Source: Amphritea atlantica
GTDB lineage: Bacteria > Pseudomonadota > Gammaproteobacteria > Pseudomonadales > Balneatricaceae
Reading direction: 5' to 3'
NCBI RefSeq assembly: GCF_018860855.1
Contig: NZ_JAHKQE010000010.1
Coordinates: 1-64,000, forward strand
Length of the DNA: 64,000 nt
Shown: piece after piece, positions 27,653 to 37,261 of the stretch
Layout: the number at the start of each line of letters is the position of its first letter
How positions within the stretch are numbered: the stretch's first letter is position 1
Program-made: the position numbers and the translations under genes
Notes under the pieces: model-generated
Told to the model about the DNA's origin: nothing
Database searches by the model: none
Seen by the model: the letters and a program-made list of their open reading frames with translations, nothing else

Positions 27653-29227
27653 TCAGAAACTGTATTTCGCGCTAATAGAGACAAAATCTCGGTCAGCTTG
27701 TGGATCTTCGTCAGCACTCCCAAGGTAAGAGGTGTATTTAATATCGGTTTTGAAGTTATTCAGGTAGGTAAATTCTGCCCCCACACTGACAACATCTTTA
27801 CCCTTATCAAAAGTGGCTAGCACCGCCGAATCGCCGCCGAGATTACCCGCCAAGTCATGGTTCCAGATAATCGGGATATTCATATCAATACCGGGCATCA
27901 CCTGTTGATATGCCAAGTCAAACTTGGCAGCAAAACCCCAACCATCGGTATCATTTGACAGCAGTTCGCTGGCTTTAACACCATGTACCTTGTTGTAACC
28001 CAACTCACCCGTAAAGGTGGTATCGTCTGCCAAGAAACTTGGGCCAAAAACATGAATCGCGGAAAGTTGAACAGTACTCAAATCGCCTTTGATCGGCATC
28101 GTCGTACCCGGAGTGGAATCTAAGAACAGCATTCCGTCACGGTAGCTGTATTCACCGCTGACGTTCGTATCACCAATAACGGTACCGAAACTAGCACCAT
28201 AAAGTTTGATATCCTCAGCATATCGTAAAGCATAAGTACCATCGCTAAACGCCTTACTCCAATCAAAAACCGGCAACTTATCGTGATAGTTAAGATAGTA
28301 GAAACCAAATTCCGTATTGTTAAGATCTTCGGCTAGGTAACGAAATGCCACACCATACTGGCCACTATTATCCGCAGCGGTATCATCGCCTCGAGTCAGC
28401 GTTCCCAACCCAGTAAATAGCTGTTCACCACCTTCATCGAAATAATCATCGGCGCTGAAGTAACTACCGGCAGCAACTAAGCGTGTTTTATCCCATTCAA
28501 ATTGATAATAACTCTCGACCGACATTGTCTCGCTCAAATCCAGCTGCATATACAGCTGCTTTTGCGGTAAAAAGATATCTTTCAATTCAACCCCTGGCAC
28601 ACCTAATTGGGTGGCATCCAGAGGACTCTGTGCCGTAGAGATACCACCAACAACGAATACACTTTCACCCCAACTAACCACCTGACTACCAAGACGCACA
28701 TTAAGATTTTTACCAGACAAATCGAAGTTGCCGTAGACAAAATAATCCAGCATCTCAATTTCGTCGCCATGACGTTTCGTGGTCTCCTCATTAAACTCGT
28801 TGTAGTTATGCGAAGCGCCATTAAATGTGCCTGGAGAGTCGTTATCCGTCTTCTGGTGATAGACATCATCATAGTAAGCACGGCCACGGAGAAACATACC
28901 GTAATCATTACGGTAATTAATATCCATTTCAGTGGTCACACTGATCCTATTGGAGATCAACCCCTTATCAAAGTTGCGATCGCCATCATCTTTATTGACA
29001 TTAACACCCCCATTAATAGTTGGATCAACTAACCGTTCATCTCTGTCTTCTACTCGCCAGCTGGCACCATAATTCAGCGTGGTATCCCAATCAATATGTA
29101 ACTCTTCTGTCGGTTCGAAACTCAATGCATACGCACCTTGAGAAAAACATATAGACACCGCGGTGGCCGTCATAGCTTGTTTTAACAGCCGGTAAGACTG
29201 CTTTCTCCTGCTAGGGAAGTTCATCAT
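27653..29227 (-). CDS. DUF1302 outer-membrane beta-barrel protein
   Basis: A 524-residue protein with a signal sequence (ending near AYA) and alternating amphipathic strands ending in FVSISAKYSF, with a C-terminal Phe typical for outer-membrane barrel insertion. Early segment DWDTTLNYGASWRVEDRDERL is characteristic of the DUF1302 family. It is the promoter-proximal gene of the four-gene block (DUF1302, DUF1329, YCF48, RND) and lies divergent from the catabolic operon. A porin-like role for hydrophobic substrates is inferred. Confidence 0.93.
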   Translation of the reverse strand: MMNFPSRRKQSYRLLKQAMTATAVSICFSQGAYALSFEPTEELHIDWDTTLNYGASWRVEDRDERLVDPTINGGVNVNKDDGDRNFDKGLISNRISVTTEMDINYRNDYGMFLRGRAYYDDVYHQKTDNDSPGTFNGASHNYNEFNEETTKRHGDEIEMLDYFVYGNFDLSGKNLNVRLGSQVVSWGESVFVVGGISTAQSPLDATQLGVPGVELKDIFLPQKQLYMQLDLSETMSVESYYQFEWDKTRLVAAGSYFSADDYFDEGGEQLFTGLGTLTRGDDTAADNSGQYGVAFRYLAEDLNNTEFGFYYLNYHDKLPVFDWSKAFSDGTYALRYAEDIKLYGASFGTVIGDTNVSGEYSYRDGMLFLDSTPGTTMPIKGDLSTVQLSAIHVFGPSFLADDTTFTGELGYNKVHGVKASELLSNDTDGWGFAAKFDLAYQQVMPGIDMNIPIIWNHDLAGNLGGDSAVLATFDKGKDVVSVGAEFTYLNNFKTDIKYTSYLGSADEDPQADRDFVSISAKYSF

Positions 29228-29352
29228 ATCGCCTCTTTTTTATGTTTATTATTAAGCACTGCCAGATCTATCTTTCATCAACTTGTTAATGCGTTATCAG
29301 CCTGATCTGATCCAGTAGGTTTATTCAAACTAACAAAAGGCCACCCATCAAA

Positions 29353-29419
29353 AACCATCCCAAAGGATGGAAAAACCACCCACCCACTCAGACAGTCAGT
29401 TCTATCCTTTCGGGTGGTT
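29353..29419. promoter_or_regulatory. Paired 18-bp operator-like motifs between divergent operons
   Basis: AACCATCCCAAAGGATGG (29353-29370, plus) contains the dyad CCATCC-CAAA-GGATGG. A second copy, AACCACCCGAAAGGATAG (29402-29419, minus), matches 15 of 18 positions in opposite orientation. Their centres are about 49 bp apart. A third copy is at 40128-40145, downstream of the LuxR gene. The GGATGG half resembles the GGA(T/G)GA core known for MalT. Regulator assignment is inference. Confidence 0.6.
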
Positions 29420-29558
29420 ACCCCCTCATTTTTCATAGCTAACCTGCAAGACATAAACCCGAAAAACAGTGATAGGTCTCTGCTTTTGCTGCTAAGAAGT
29501 CACCAAGCAAACAGAGCAACATACGTTAGTTATAAAAACAATAATGAGGTTCTTAGTA

Positions 29559-30806
29559 ATGCCATTACATCATCAAAATATTCACGGTCCTCAACTTCCG
29601 CCAACTGGTTTGGAATCTGGTTTAACCGAAGAAGAATTAGCCGTTCAAGAAGGCGTTCGACGATTCGCCAAAGAAGTACTCCGCCCTATCGGTATGGAAC
29701 TAGACAAAGTGACACCGGAAGAGATGATCGCTGAAGGGTCAAAGCTCTGGAGCGTATTAGAGCAAGCAAAAGAGCTAGGCCTTTCCGTCACCGCGATGAT
29801 GGACATGGCACCAGTAGAGCGGGCTAGAATCATGGCCATTGCATCAGAAGAACTCTCTTGGGGTGACGCTGGCCTAGCCGGTGCCATTCTAGTTAATCAG
29901 TTTCCCGTACTCTACGCGGCAATAGCGGGTAATCACGACATGGTCGCATTTTGTGATGGTAAACGCGGCTGCTGGGGTATTACCGAGCCGGATCATGGTA
30001 GCGATATGCTCGATACCGATGGCACGATGCAAGACTCCGCAGGACAGTATGGCCGACCAAACTGCACCGCCCGAATTGAAGGCGATAAAATCATTATTAA
30101 TGGTCAGAAATCCGCTTGGGTATCCGGTGCGATGACAGCTGAAGTCTGTGCCCTGTATTGCCATTACGATGATAACGGCACCACCCGTCCAGGTATCTCT
30201 ATGATTGTGCCGCTAGATTCTAAGGGGGTCACTCGAGGTAAACCCTTAGACAAAGCAGGCGTTCGTGCGCTCAATCAGGGTGAACTCTATTTCGACAATG
30301 TCGAGGTTCCCCTAAGTCACCTGCTAGCAGGGCCTGATACTTACGCTAAGTTTCTCTATAGCACGCTTGCCGAGGCCAATGCCCACGTTGCCAATATGTA
30401 TATTGGTGTGGCCCGCGCCGCCTATGAACATGCCCTCGCCTATGCTCATGAACGTAAACAGGGCAGCCTGCCAATCATGCGCCACCAAAGTGTTAAAAGC
30501 CGGATGTTTCATATGTTCCGCAAGATAGAAGCCGCCCGCGCTCTACTCCGACGTACTGTGGAATACAATGCCTCCGCATCAGATCACGCCTTACAAGGCT
30601 CTATTGCCGCTAAAATCACCTGCACACAAACGGCCTTTGAAGTGGCCAGTGATGCCTTACAGATTTTCGGTGGTAACGGCATGACTAAAGAATATCCCAT
30701 GGAAAAGCTACTACGCGATGCTCGTTCTGGACTAATTGCCGACGGCTGTAACGAGATACTCGCCATCAAAGGCGGCAACTTGTTGATCAATCCGGAACTG
30801 CTCTAA
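29559..30806 (+). CDS. Acyl-CoA dehydrogenase
   Basis: A 415-residue FAD enzyme with the complete fold: N-terminal helices (EEELAVQEGVRRFAKEVLRPIG), beta domain (GCWGITEPDHGSD, IIINGQKSAWVSGAM), and C-terminal helices with QIFGGNGMTKEYPMEKLLRDAR. It oxidises an acyl-CoA to enoyl-CoA. The start at 29559 has GAGG 9 nt upstream; ATG 29544 gives 5 extra residues. First gene of the plus-strand catabolic operon. Confidence 0.93.
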   Translation: MPLHHQNIHGPQLPPTGLESGLTEEELAVQEGVRRFAKEVLRPIGMELDKVTPEEMIAEGSKLWSVLEQAKELGLSVTAMMDMAPVERARIMAIASEELSWGDAGLAGAILVNQFPVLYAAIAGNHDMVAFCDGKRGCWGITEPDHGSDMLDTDGTMQDSAGQYGRPNCTARIEGDKIIINGQKSAWVSGAMTAEVCALYCHYDDNGTTRPGISMIVPLDSKGVTRGKPLDKAGVRALNQGELYFDNVEVPLSHLLAGPDTYAKFLYSTLAEANAHVANMYIGVARAAYEHALAYAHERKQGSLPIMRHQSVKSRMFHMFRKIEAARALLRRTVEYNASASDHALQGSIAAKITCTQTAFEVASDALQIFGGNGMTKEYPMEKLLRDARSGLIADGCNEILAIKGGNLLINPELL

Positions 30807-30855
30807 AACCGCCTGCTCCTGACTGATAGCCCAGAGATAACGCAAGGATAATAAG

Positions 30856-32091
30856 ATGAAACAGAATGCATATATTGCAGGCGTAGGTATGACACGGTTT
30901 GGTAAACACCTAGACCGAGGCCTGAAATCACTCACCATCGAAGCCGTAAACCAAGCATTAACTGACGCAGGATTAGACGCTAAAGACCTGCAAGCTGCCT
31001 ATATGGGTAATGCTGCCGCAGGCATCATCGTCGGCCAAATCTGTGTACCCGGCCAGATGGCCTTACGTGAAATAGGTATTGGCCAGATTCCCGTCATTAA
31101 TATCGAAAACGCCTGCGCTTCGGCCTCAACGGCCTTTAACCAGGCCTGCACTATGATTACCAGCGGTCTCTATGATGTCGTGCTGGCCACCGGTGCGGAA
31201 AAATTATTTCACCCTGATAAGCTAAAAACCTTCTCGGTTTTCAGCGGCGCAGTTGATGTCGAAAACTATGACGCGGTTGAGCAGCAAATCGTAGCTCGCG
31301 CTGAAGCCGCGGGTATGAAGCTAGACATGGATGGCGCCGGTACTAAGCGTTCGGTTTTCATGGACATCTACGCTTCAATGGCGCTGGAGCACATGGAAAA
31401 GTATGGTACCACTCAGGCTCAATTTGCCGCCGTTTCAGCCAAAAACTCCTTCCATGGCAGCCTAAACCCTCGCGCTCAATATCAAGATCTGTTAACCGTC
31501 GAACAAGTATTGTCCGCACCGGAAATTGCATATCCGCTTACCCTACCTATGTGTTCTCCCATCGGTGACGGTGCCGCAGCGGTGGTATTGGTGAGCGAAC
31601 GAAAAGCCCGTGAAATGGGTTTAAGTGATCCGGTTAAAGTGGCTAGCTCCGTACTACGCAGCGGCTGGGACCCACAATCGGAAGATGAAGCCGGTGTTAC
31701 TGAGACCTGTGCAATGGAGGCTTATGAAGAAGCCGGCGTAGGACCAGAAGACCTTTCTTGTATCGAGCTACATGACGCCTCCGCGCCTTCTGAGCTGATC
31801 TATTACGAACAACTCGGACTCTGTAACAAAGGTGAAGGTGGGCGTTTCGTGGAAGAAGGCCATAGCAAGCTAGGTGGCCGCGTACCGGTTAATACCTCCG
31901 GCGGACTACTCCGTAAAGGTCACCCTATTGGCGCCACCGGTATCGCCCAAATCGTTGAACTAACCGAGCAGTTGCAGGGCCGTGCTGAAGGACGTCAAGT
32001 CGAAGGCGCGCGTATTGCCTTAGCTGAAAATGGCGGTGGCTGGATCAATACCGACGCTGCCGCTGTGGTCGTTAGTATCCTGACAAAATAG
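30856..32091 (+). CDS. Thiolase (SCP-x/lipid-transfer-type)
   Basis: A 411-residue thiolase-fold protein. The nucleophilic Cys87 is in ENACASAST; ELHDASAPSEL carries a His as in the SCP-x group; GHPIGATG near the C-terminus is the CoA/oxyanion motif with the catalytic His. The usual second cysteine (C-G-G-G) is replaced by LAENGGG. This marks the lipid-transfer-protein branch used for branched or steroid side-chain cleavage rather than classical beta-ketothiolase. It is 50 bp downstream of the dehydrogenase. Confidence 0.92.
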   Translation: MKQNAYIAGVGMTRFGKHLDRGLKSLTIEAVNQALTDAGLDAKDLQAAYMGNAAAGIIVGQICVPGQMALREIGIGQIPVINIENACASASTAFNQACTMITSGLYDVVLATGAEKLFHPDKLKTFSVFSGAVDVENYDAVEQQIVARAEAAGMKLDMDGAGTKRSVFMDIYASMALEHMEKYGTTQAQFAAVSAKNSFHGSLNPRAQYQDLLTVEQVLSAPEIAYPLTLPMCSPIGDGAAAVVLVSERKAREMGLSDPVKVASSVLRSGWDPQSEDEAGVTETCAMEAYEEAGVGPEDLSCIELHDASAPSELIYYEQLGLCNKGEGGRFVEEGHSKLGGRVPVNTSGGLLRKGHPIGATGIAQIVELTEQLQGRAEGRQVEGARIALAENGGGWINTDAAAVVVSILTK

Positions 32092-32101
32092 AAGGTCTGC
32101 T

Positions 32102-33694
32102 ATGAGTATTAGAGACGAGCTTATTCTTGCCAACCTGATCGAAAATTGGGTGGACCGCCAACCGAACCTGGATGTCCTAACCTTTATCCATGTGGATGCC
32201 GAGGGCTGTATTCAGGAACAGGTGCGCAGCTATCAACAACTCTGGGATAACGGACAGCGTATCGCGGCGGGGCTGAATGCCCAAGGCCTCAAGCCTGGAC
32301 AAACGTTTGCTCTGCTAATGCAAAACCATCCAGAATTTGTTGAAGCGATGATTGCTGCATCCATTACCGGTACCGTATTTGTGCCGATCGACCCTCGGGT
32401 TCAGGGTGCCAAATTAAAATATATGTTGGAATTTTCAGAGTGCCGAGGAGTGATCTGTGCCGACTACGCCCTCGACAACCTGTATTCGATCAAAGCTCAA
32501 CTACCCGAGCTTGAGTGGATAATCCAACTGAATACCGACTCAATGGCGACCGCGGGCAAAGGTACGTTGGATATTCAAACGCTGCTAACCGCTAAGGTAC
32601 CAACATTACCCGTGATCTCTCGAGATCCGGATGCGCCGATGCAAATGCTATATACCTCGGGCACCACCGGTGACCCTAAAGCAATACTCTCCTCGCACCG
32701 CCGCTTTGGCGATGTTGTCAGTCAGGGAGAGTTTCTCGGTATGCGTCAAGGAGATCGCCCCTATACAGGTTTATCACTCACCCATGCCAACGCTCAACTG
32801 CTAACCATGGGCGTGGCACTGAAAATGGGGCTCAGAGCAGTCATCAGTCGTAAATTTACTAAATCACGTCTGTGGGATATTACACGTCGTTATGGTTGTA
32901 CCGTATTCAATTTGCTGGGGGGAATGACCACTGCACTTTATAGCGTTCCCAAGCAACCCGATGATGCCGACAATCCTGTACGTTATGTTCTCAGTGCGGG
33001 TATGCCGGCAGCGCTTTGGAACGACTTTAAAGAGCGTTTTAATGTTGATATTTACGAAATTTACGGCGCAGCGGAAGGTGGTCTATCACTTAATCCAATG
33101 GGATTAGGCCCCGTAGGAAGTATCGGTAAAGCTCCTGCATCATTGGAGGTTCGCATCGTCGATGAAAACGATACCGAATGTCCTCCCGGTACACCGGGCG
33201 AGATTATCTTCCGCAATGCCGATGGCAGCGTGCCTAAGGTAGCCTACTTCAAGAACGAGGAAGCTTCTCGAGAAAAGATTCGTGACGGCTGGTTACGTAT
33301 GGGCGATATAGGCCATATCGATGCGGAAGGTTGGTTATTTTTTCACTACCGTAAGGGAGGCGGAATTCGCCGTAACGGCGACTTTATTAACGCTGCTCAT
33401 ATTGAAAAAGTGGTTGCTGAAAATCCTCAGGTTTCCGATGTCTATGTTTATGGCGTCGCGGCAAGCTCTGGCGCCCCAGGCGAAAAAGATATTGTGGTTG
33501 CCGTCGTGCCACAGCCTGGCATTAACTTCTGTGCTGATTCTCTATTCAGTGATTGCAGAGCAAACCTAGAAGCTAACTTCGTACCCAGCTATGTGCAGTT
33601 AGTGGATGAAATACCTAAAACCGCATCCGAAAAACCCCAAGAACGTTTCCTATTGGAACTATTTGATACCCAATCGGAAAGGGTTTTTAGCTAA
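32102..33694 (+). CDS. Acyl-CoA synthetase (AMP-binding)
   Basis: A 530-residue ANL-superfamily ligase. Motifs include the P-loop MLYTSGTTGDPKA (about 182-194), IYEIYGAAEGG (about 316), GWLRMGDIGHID and the hinge RKGGGIRRNGDFINAAHIE. It activates a carboxylic acid with ATP and CoA to acyl-CoA, the entry step for this operon. It starts 10 nt past the thiolase stop. Similar to crotonobetaine/carnitine-CoA ligase in overall style; the acid is unknown. Confidence 0.93.
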   Translation: MSIRDELILANLIENWVDRQPNLDVLTFIHVDAEGCIQEQVRSYQQLWDNGQRIAAGLNAQGLKPGQTFALLMQNHPEFVEAMIAASITGTVFVPIDPRVQGAKLKYMLEFSECRGVICADYALDNLYSIKAQLPELEWIIQLNTDSMATAGKGTLDIQTLLTAKVPTLPVISRDPDAPMQMLYTSGTTGDPKAILSSHRRFGDVVSQGEFLGMRQGDRPYTGLSLTHANAQLLTMGVALKMGLRAVISRKFTKSRLWDITRRYGCTVFNLLGGMTTALYSVPKQPDDADNPVRYVLSAGMPAALWNDFKERFNVDIYEIYGAAEGGLSLNPMGLGPVGSIGKAPASLEVRIVDENDTECPPGTPGEIIFRNADGSVPKVAYFKNEEASREKIRDGWLRMGDIGHIDAEGWLFFHYRKGGGIRRNGDFINAAHIEKVVAENPQVSDVYVYGVAASSGAPGEKDIVVAVVPQPGINFCADSLFSDCRANLEANFVPSYVQLVDEIPKTASEKPQERFLLELFDTQSERVFS

Positions 33695-33803
33695 ATAAGA
33701 TGTGACTCTTTTTGCACTCACTAAGAGCTGTGATAACAAAAGGGCCGCAGACACAAACAGAAAAATCTTAGCCTATTAATAAACATAATAAGAGGTTCAC
33801 CTC

Positions 33804-34934
33804 ATGAGTAGTAAGCGAAATGTATTGATCTATGGTGCCAGTGGTTACACAGGTAAATTAGTTGCCGAATCTCTGGCGCAACGCAATATACCCTTCTATA
33901 TGGCAGGCCGAAATCAAACTAAACTAGAAGCCGCCCGTAAAATCGTAGAAGAGCGTTTTGGCGCGCCCATCGATGCTGAACTCATCGTCACCAGTAATGC
34001 CACAGAAGAACTGTTACCACTACTTGAAAATGTGGATGTCGTCATCAATGTCTCCGGTCCCTTTATGCAGCTCGGTTGGCCCATTGTAGAGGCTTGCCTA
34101 CAAGCCAGTTGCCATTATTTGGATACCACCGGCGAGCAAGATTGGACAATCGCTATCCAAGAAAAATATGGCGCTGCCTTTGCCGCCAAAAATCTATTAC
34201 TCAGCCCTGCAAATTCCTTTATGTGGCAAGCCGGAGCACTCGCCGCTGAAGTCGTTTTAGAAACCAAGGGTGTCGATAGTCTCGACATCATCTACCAAGT
34301 CGATAATGCCCAACCTTCCGTGGCGTCGACCAAATCATTTCTCCGAATGCAAGGTAACCCTGATACGCAATTCTACCTTGAGGAAGGCGAATATAAATCA
34401 TGGCCCAATGACAAAGCCTATACGGTCAATCTTCCCCATCAATCATTGCCCAAGTTGGCCATTCCTTGGGGCGGCGCTTGCGAACCTGTGTGGTTCAAGA
34501 TGGACGAACGCGTCCGTAACTGCTCCGTATTGACGGCTTTCGGTGACGAGATCATCAGCAATGTCATCGTAGCTATCCAAAACTACAATGAACGTTCTCA
34601 AGGTATGACGCAGGAAGAAAAGGAACAGCTGACTAATCAGATGGGTGATGAAATGACAACCTCTGAGCCCGCCAAGGATAACCATAATCGCTTCCGCAGC
34701 GTTATTGTATGCCATGGCCAAGGCAACCAAGTAACCACCACCTTTTCATTATCCCTTTGGGCACCTTACACCTTTACCGGTGAAATCTGTGCTGAATCCG
34801 CTAAGCGTATTTTAAACGGCCAGCTCAAAAAGGTTGGCTTCCAGTCGGCCGCCAAAGCCTTTGGCCATCACGAACTGCTTGAGTTTTTCCATGAGCAAGG
34901 CTTTTGTAACCTGCCAGCTAAAACGGCTCAATAA
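33804..34934 (+). CDS. Saccharopine dehydrogenase-like NAD(P)-binding reductase
   Basis: A 376-residue protein with a Rossmann N-terminus LIYGASGYTGKLVAESL (7-23) and AGRNQTKLEAA, then a ligand domain. It belongs to the saccharopine-DH NADP-binding family that includes trans-acting enoyl reductases of lipid biosynthesis; true saccharopine dehydrogenase is not implied. Within this catabolic operon it may reduce or oxidise a CoA or carbonyl intermediate. Confidence 0.85.
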   Translation: MSSKRNVLIYGASGYTGKLVAESLAQRNIPFYMAGRNQTKLEAARKIVEERFGAPIDAELIVTSNATEELLPLLENVDVVINVSGPFMQLGWPIVEACLQASCHYLDTTGEQDWTIAIQEKYGAAFAAKNLLLSPANSFMWQAGALAAEVVLETKGVDSLDIIYQVDNAQPSVASTKSFLRMQGNPDTQFYLEEGEYKSWPNDKAYTVNLPHQSLPKLAIPWGGACEPVWFKMDERVRNCSVLTAFGDEIISNVIVAIQNYNERSQGMTQEEKEQLTNQMGDEMTTSEPAKDNHNRFRSVIVCHGQGNQVTTTFSLSLWAPYTFTGEICAESAKRILNGQLKKVGFQSAAKAFGHHELLEFFHEQGFCNLPAKTAQ

Positions 34935-35024
34935 CAGCCTATTAAAACGGTCAGCCTAAGCTGATATTAAGGGGGGTAATGCCCTCCTATTTTCTTGTTG
35001 CTGTATAACACAAGGTGACCTGCA

Positions 35025-35408
35025 ATGAACAATAACAATAAACACCGCTCATTTTTTTTCACCGCGGCCCTGTTCAACTGGACAGTCGCGATCATCTTTT
35101 TGTTTGCTTATCAGCCTGTCTTTAACCTGATAGGCCTGAGCCCTGTGCCACAAAATCCAATCTATCTGCACCTGTTTGCCTGCTTGGTCGCACTTTTCGG
35201 TCTGGGGTATTACTGGGTGAGTTTGGACTTCGACAAAAACCGTAATATCGTTTACCTCGGCATTGTAGGAAAACTCGCTGTGTTTGCGCTACCTGTCGGG
35301 TACTATTTTGCAGGCAGTATCTCCTGGCAACTACCAGCACTCACCTGCGTTGACCTTGTGTTCGCTATGTTGTTTTTAAACACCTTACGGCAATCATCTT
35401 CTTCATAA
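35025..35408 (+). CDS. Small four-helix membrane protein
   Basis: A 127-residue protein with four hydrophobic segments (about 10-30, 44-64, 76-96, 100-120) and a positive N-terminus. I do not recognise a named family. It sits in the catabolic operon between the reductase and the first SDR, so a membrane role in uptake or protection is conceivable. The ribosome-binding site AAGGTGACC precedes the ATG. Confidence 0.7.
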   Translation: MNNNNKHRSFFFTAALFNWTVAIIFLFAYQPVFNLIGLSPVPQNPIYLHLFACLVALFGLGYYWVSLDFDKNRNIVYLGIVGKLAVFALPVGYYFAGSISWQLPALTCVDLVFAMLFLNTLRQSSSS

Positions 35409-35545
35409 TTCAACAGGCCTTAATAAAACACACTGTTCATCAACCAGCGACCCTGAAGACTAGTCCTCAGGCCGCTAAACAAGCGATGGAAGTCTGTACT
35501 GGGTTTATTCCGCTTTCCCTAATAAAAACAAACGAAGGAAATATC

Positions 35546-36358
35546 ATGAACGTTAATCCACTCAACCTTGAGAATAAAGTGGCGTTAGTCACCGGTGCAG
35601 CTACCGGTATCGGCGCCAGCTGTGTCGAGTATTTAGCACGTATGGGCGCTCGAGTGATGGCAACTGATATCCAAACAGAGCTTGGTCAACGAACCGTCAA
35701 TAACTTACGTAAAAAAGGATTAGAGGTTGCTTTTCACACCCTCGACGTATGTTCAGAAAGTGATTGGGATAAAAGCGTGAAAGCAACATTATCACAGTTC
35801 GGTGGGCTCGATATTTTGGTCAATAATGCGGGTATCTATATCGGCGGCACTCTTTTAGAGAACTCTCTCGAACAGGTCCGTCACGTTCATAAGGTCAATG
35901 TTGAGTCTATTTTCTTAGGCATGAAATCAGCGGCCGAGGTAATGAAGCCAGGCGGTGCAGCAGGTAAAGGCGGCTCTATTATTAACCTATCTTCCATCGC
36001 AGGTTTAATTGGTGTTCCAGGGCATAGCGCCTATGGTTCCACCAAAGGTGCAGTGCGTCTGTACACCAAGCACGCGGCTGTTGAATTCGGCAAATTAGGC
36101 TACGGCATCCGCGTCAACTCAGTACATCCTGGTGTTATCAGAACAGACATGGGAGCTCAGGCATTTCAGGACTTTGTGGATATTGGTTTAGCTAAAACTA
36201 CGGCGGAAGCAGAAGAACTAATCATCGGCATGACGCCAATAGGCAAGCTTGGTGAGGTCGAAGATATCGCACAGATGATTGTCTTCCTCGCATCGGACGC
36301 AGCTGGTTTTATCACCGGTGCTGAATTTTCCGTTGATGGTGGGATGGGCGCGCAATAA
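35546..36358 (+). CDS. Short-chain dehydrogenase/reductase
   Basis: A 270-residue classical SDR: cofactor motif TGAATGIG (16-23), NNAG (about 96-99), and the catalytic Ser-Tyr-Lys set in NLSSIAGL and SAYGSTKGAV. Acidic residue after the second strand (ATDIQTE) suggests NAD over NADP. The start at 35546 has GAAGGAA upstream. Family-typical C-terminus SVDGGMGAQ. Likely oxidises a hydroxy intermediate or alcohol. Confidence 0.92.
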   Translation: MNVNPLNLENKVALVTGAATGIGASCVEYLARMGARVMATDIQTELGQRTVNNLRKKGLEVAFHTLDVCSESDWDKSVKATLSQFGGLDILVNNAGIYIGGTLLENSLEQVRHVHKVNVESIFLGMKSAAEVMKPGGAAGKGGSIINLSSIAGLIGVPGHSAYGSTKGAVRLYTKHAAVEFGKLGYGIRVNSVHPGVIRTDMGAQAFQDFVDIGLAKTTAEAEELIIGMTPIGKLGEVEDIAQMIVFLASDAAGFITGAEFSVDGGMGAQ

Positions 36359-36437
36359 GCCCTCCCTCAAGTGTCAATCACGTCCCAGATAATGGGTGTG
36401 TTTAAGCAATGAATCGATTTAGTCTGGAGATTTACCC

Positions 36438-37199
36438 ATGCGTTTACATAATAAAGTCGTTTTAGTCACTGGTGGTGCTTCCGGTATTGGTAAGGCAATC
36501 TGCGAGCGTTTTACGCAGGAGGGCGCCAAGGTGGTTGTCGCGGATATTAACCATGAACAGGGCCAAGCCCTTACACAAGAACTGGGGGATCAAGCACTCT
36601 ATATCGATTTAGATGTAAGGGAGCCAACAGCTTGGGCAGAAGCCACCCAAAAAATACTGACCCAATATGGTCGCCTAGATATTCTGGTCAATAATGCCGG
36701 TATTGTTATCCCTGCCAATGTCGAAAACTGTACTCTCGAAGACTGGCAATATACCCATGCCATTAATAACGATGCTGTTTTCCTCGGATGCCAAGAAGCA
36801 ATAAAAACCATGAAGGTTGCAGGAGGTTGCATCATTAATGTATCTTCGATTGAAGGAATTATTGGTGAACCGAAATTAGCGGCTTACAATGCGAGCAAAG
36901 GAGCCGTTCGTATCTTCACGAAATCCGCAGCTCTCCATTGCGCGAAGGAAGATTATAATATCCGAATCAACTCTCTCCATCCCGGTTATGTAATTACTCC
37001 CCTCGTTAGCAAAGCAATGAAAGATCTTTCAGAAGCGGATGCAGCTGAACTCGAGCAACGAGTTTTAGCCAACATTCCCATGAAGCGAATGGCCCAGCCC
37101 GAAGAGATAGCCAGTGCGGCTCTGTTTTTGGCTTCAGATGATGCTCAATATATGACTGGAGCAGAACTGATTATAGATGGTGGATATACAGCTCACTAA
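36438..37199 (+). CDS. Short-chain dehydrogenase/reductase
   Basis: A 253-residue SDR with TGGASGIGKAI (10-20), ADINHEQ (Asp after strand 2, NAD preference), NNAG, NVSSIEGIIG, and AAYNASKGAV; ends in LIIDGGYTAH. It is a paralogue-like neighbour of the SDR at 35546 and sits immediately before the LuxR gene. Two SDRs suggest two hydroxyl oxidations or stereoisomer handling. Confidence 0.92.
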   Translation: MRLHNKVVLVTGGASGIGKAICERFTQEGAKVVVADINHEQGQALTQELGDQALYIDLDVREPTAWAEATQKILTQYGRLDILVNNAGIVIPANVENCTLEDWQYTHAINNDAVFLGCQEAIKTMKVAGGCIINVSSIEGIIGEPKLAAYNASKGAVRIFTKSAALHCAKEDYNIRINSLHPGYVITPLVSKAMKDLSEADAAELEQRVLANIPMKRMAQPEEIASAALFLASDDAQYMTGAELIIDGGYTAH

Positions 37200-37261
37200 G
37201 CTGCCAGCCCCTATTATGAGCCCTTCTAAATACCATTTCCTAGGACATAAGCTATTGTAGT

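Noticed and set aside
28607-29032. 141-aa plus-strand ORF inside the DUF1302 gene
   Set aside because: It lies wholly antisense to a well-supported outer-membrane gene, has no ribosome site and no family resemblance.
29414-29734. 106-aa ORF at the start of the acyl-CoA dehydrogenase
   Set aside because: Overlaps the dehydrogenase in another frame; the Arg/Ser-rich tail is a frame artefact. The dehydrogenase frame has the fold motifs.
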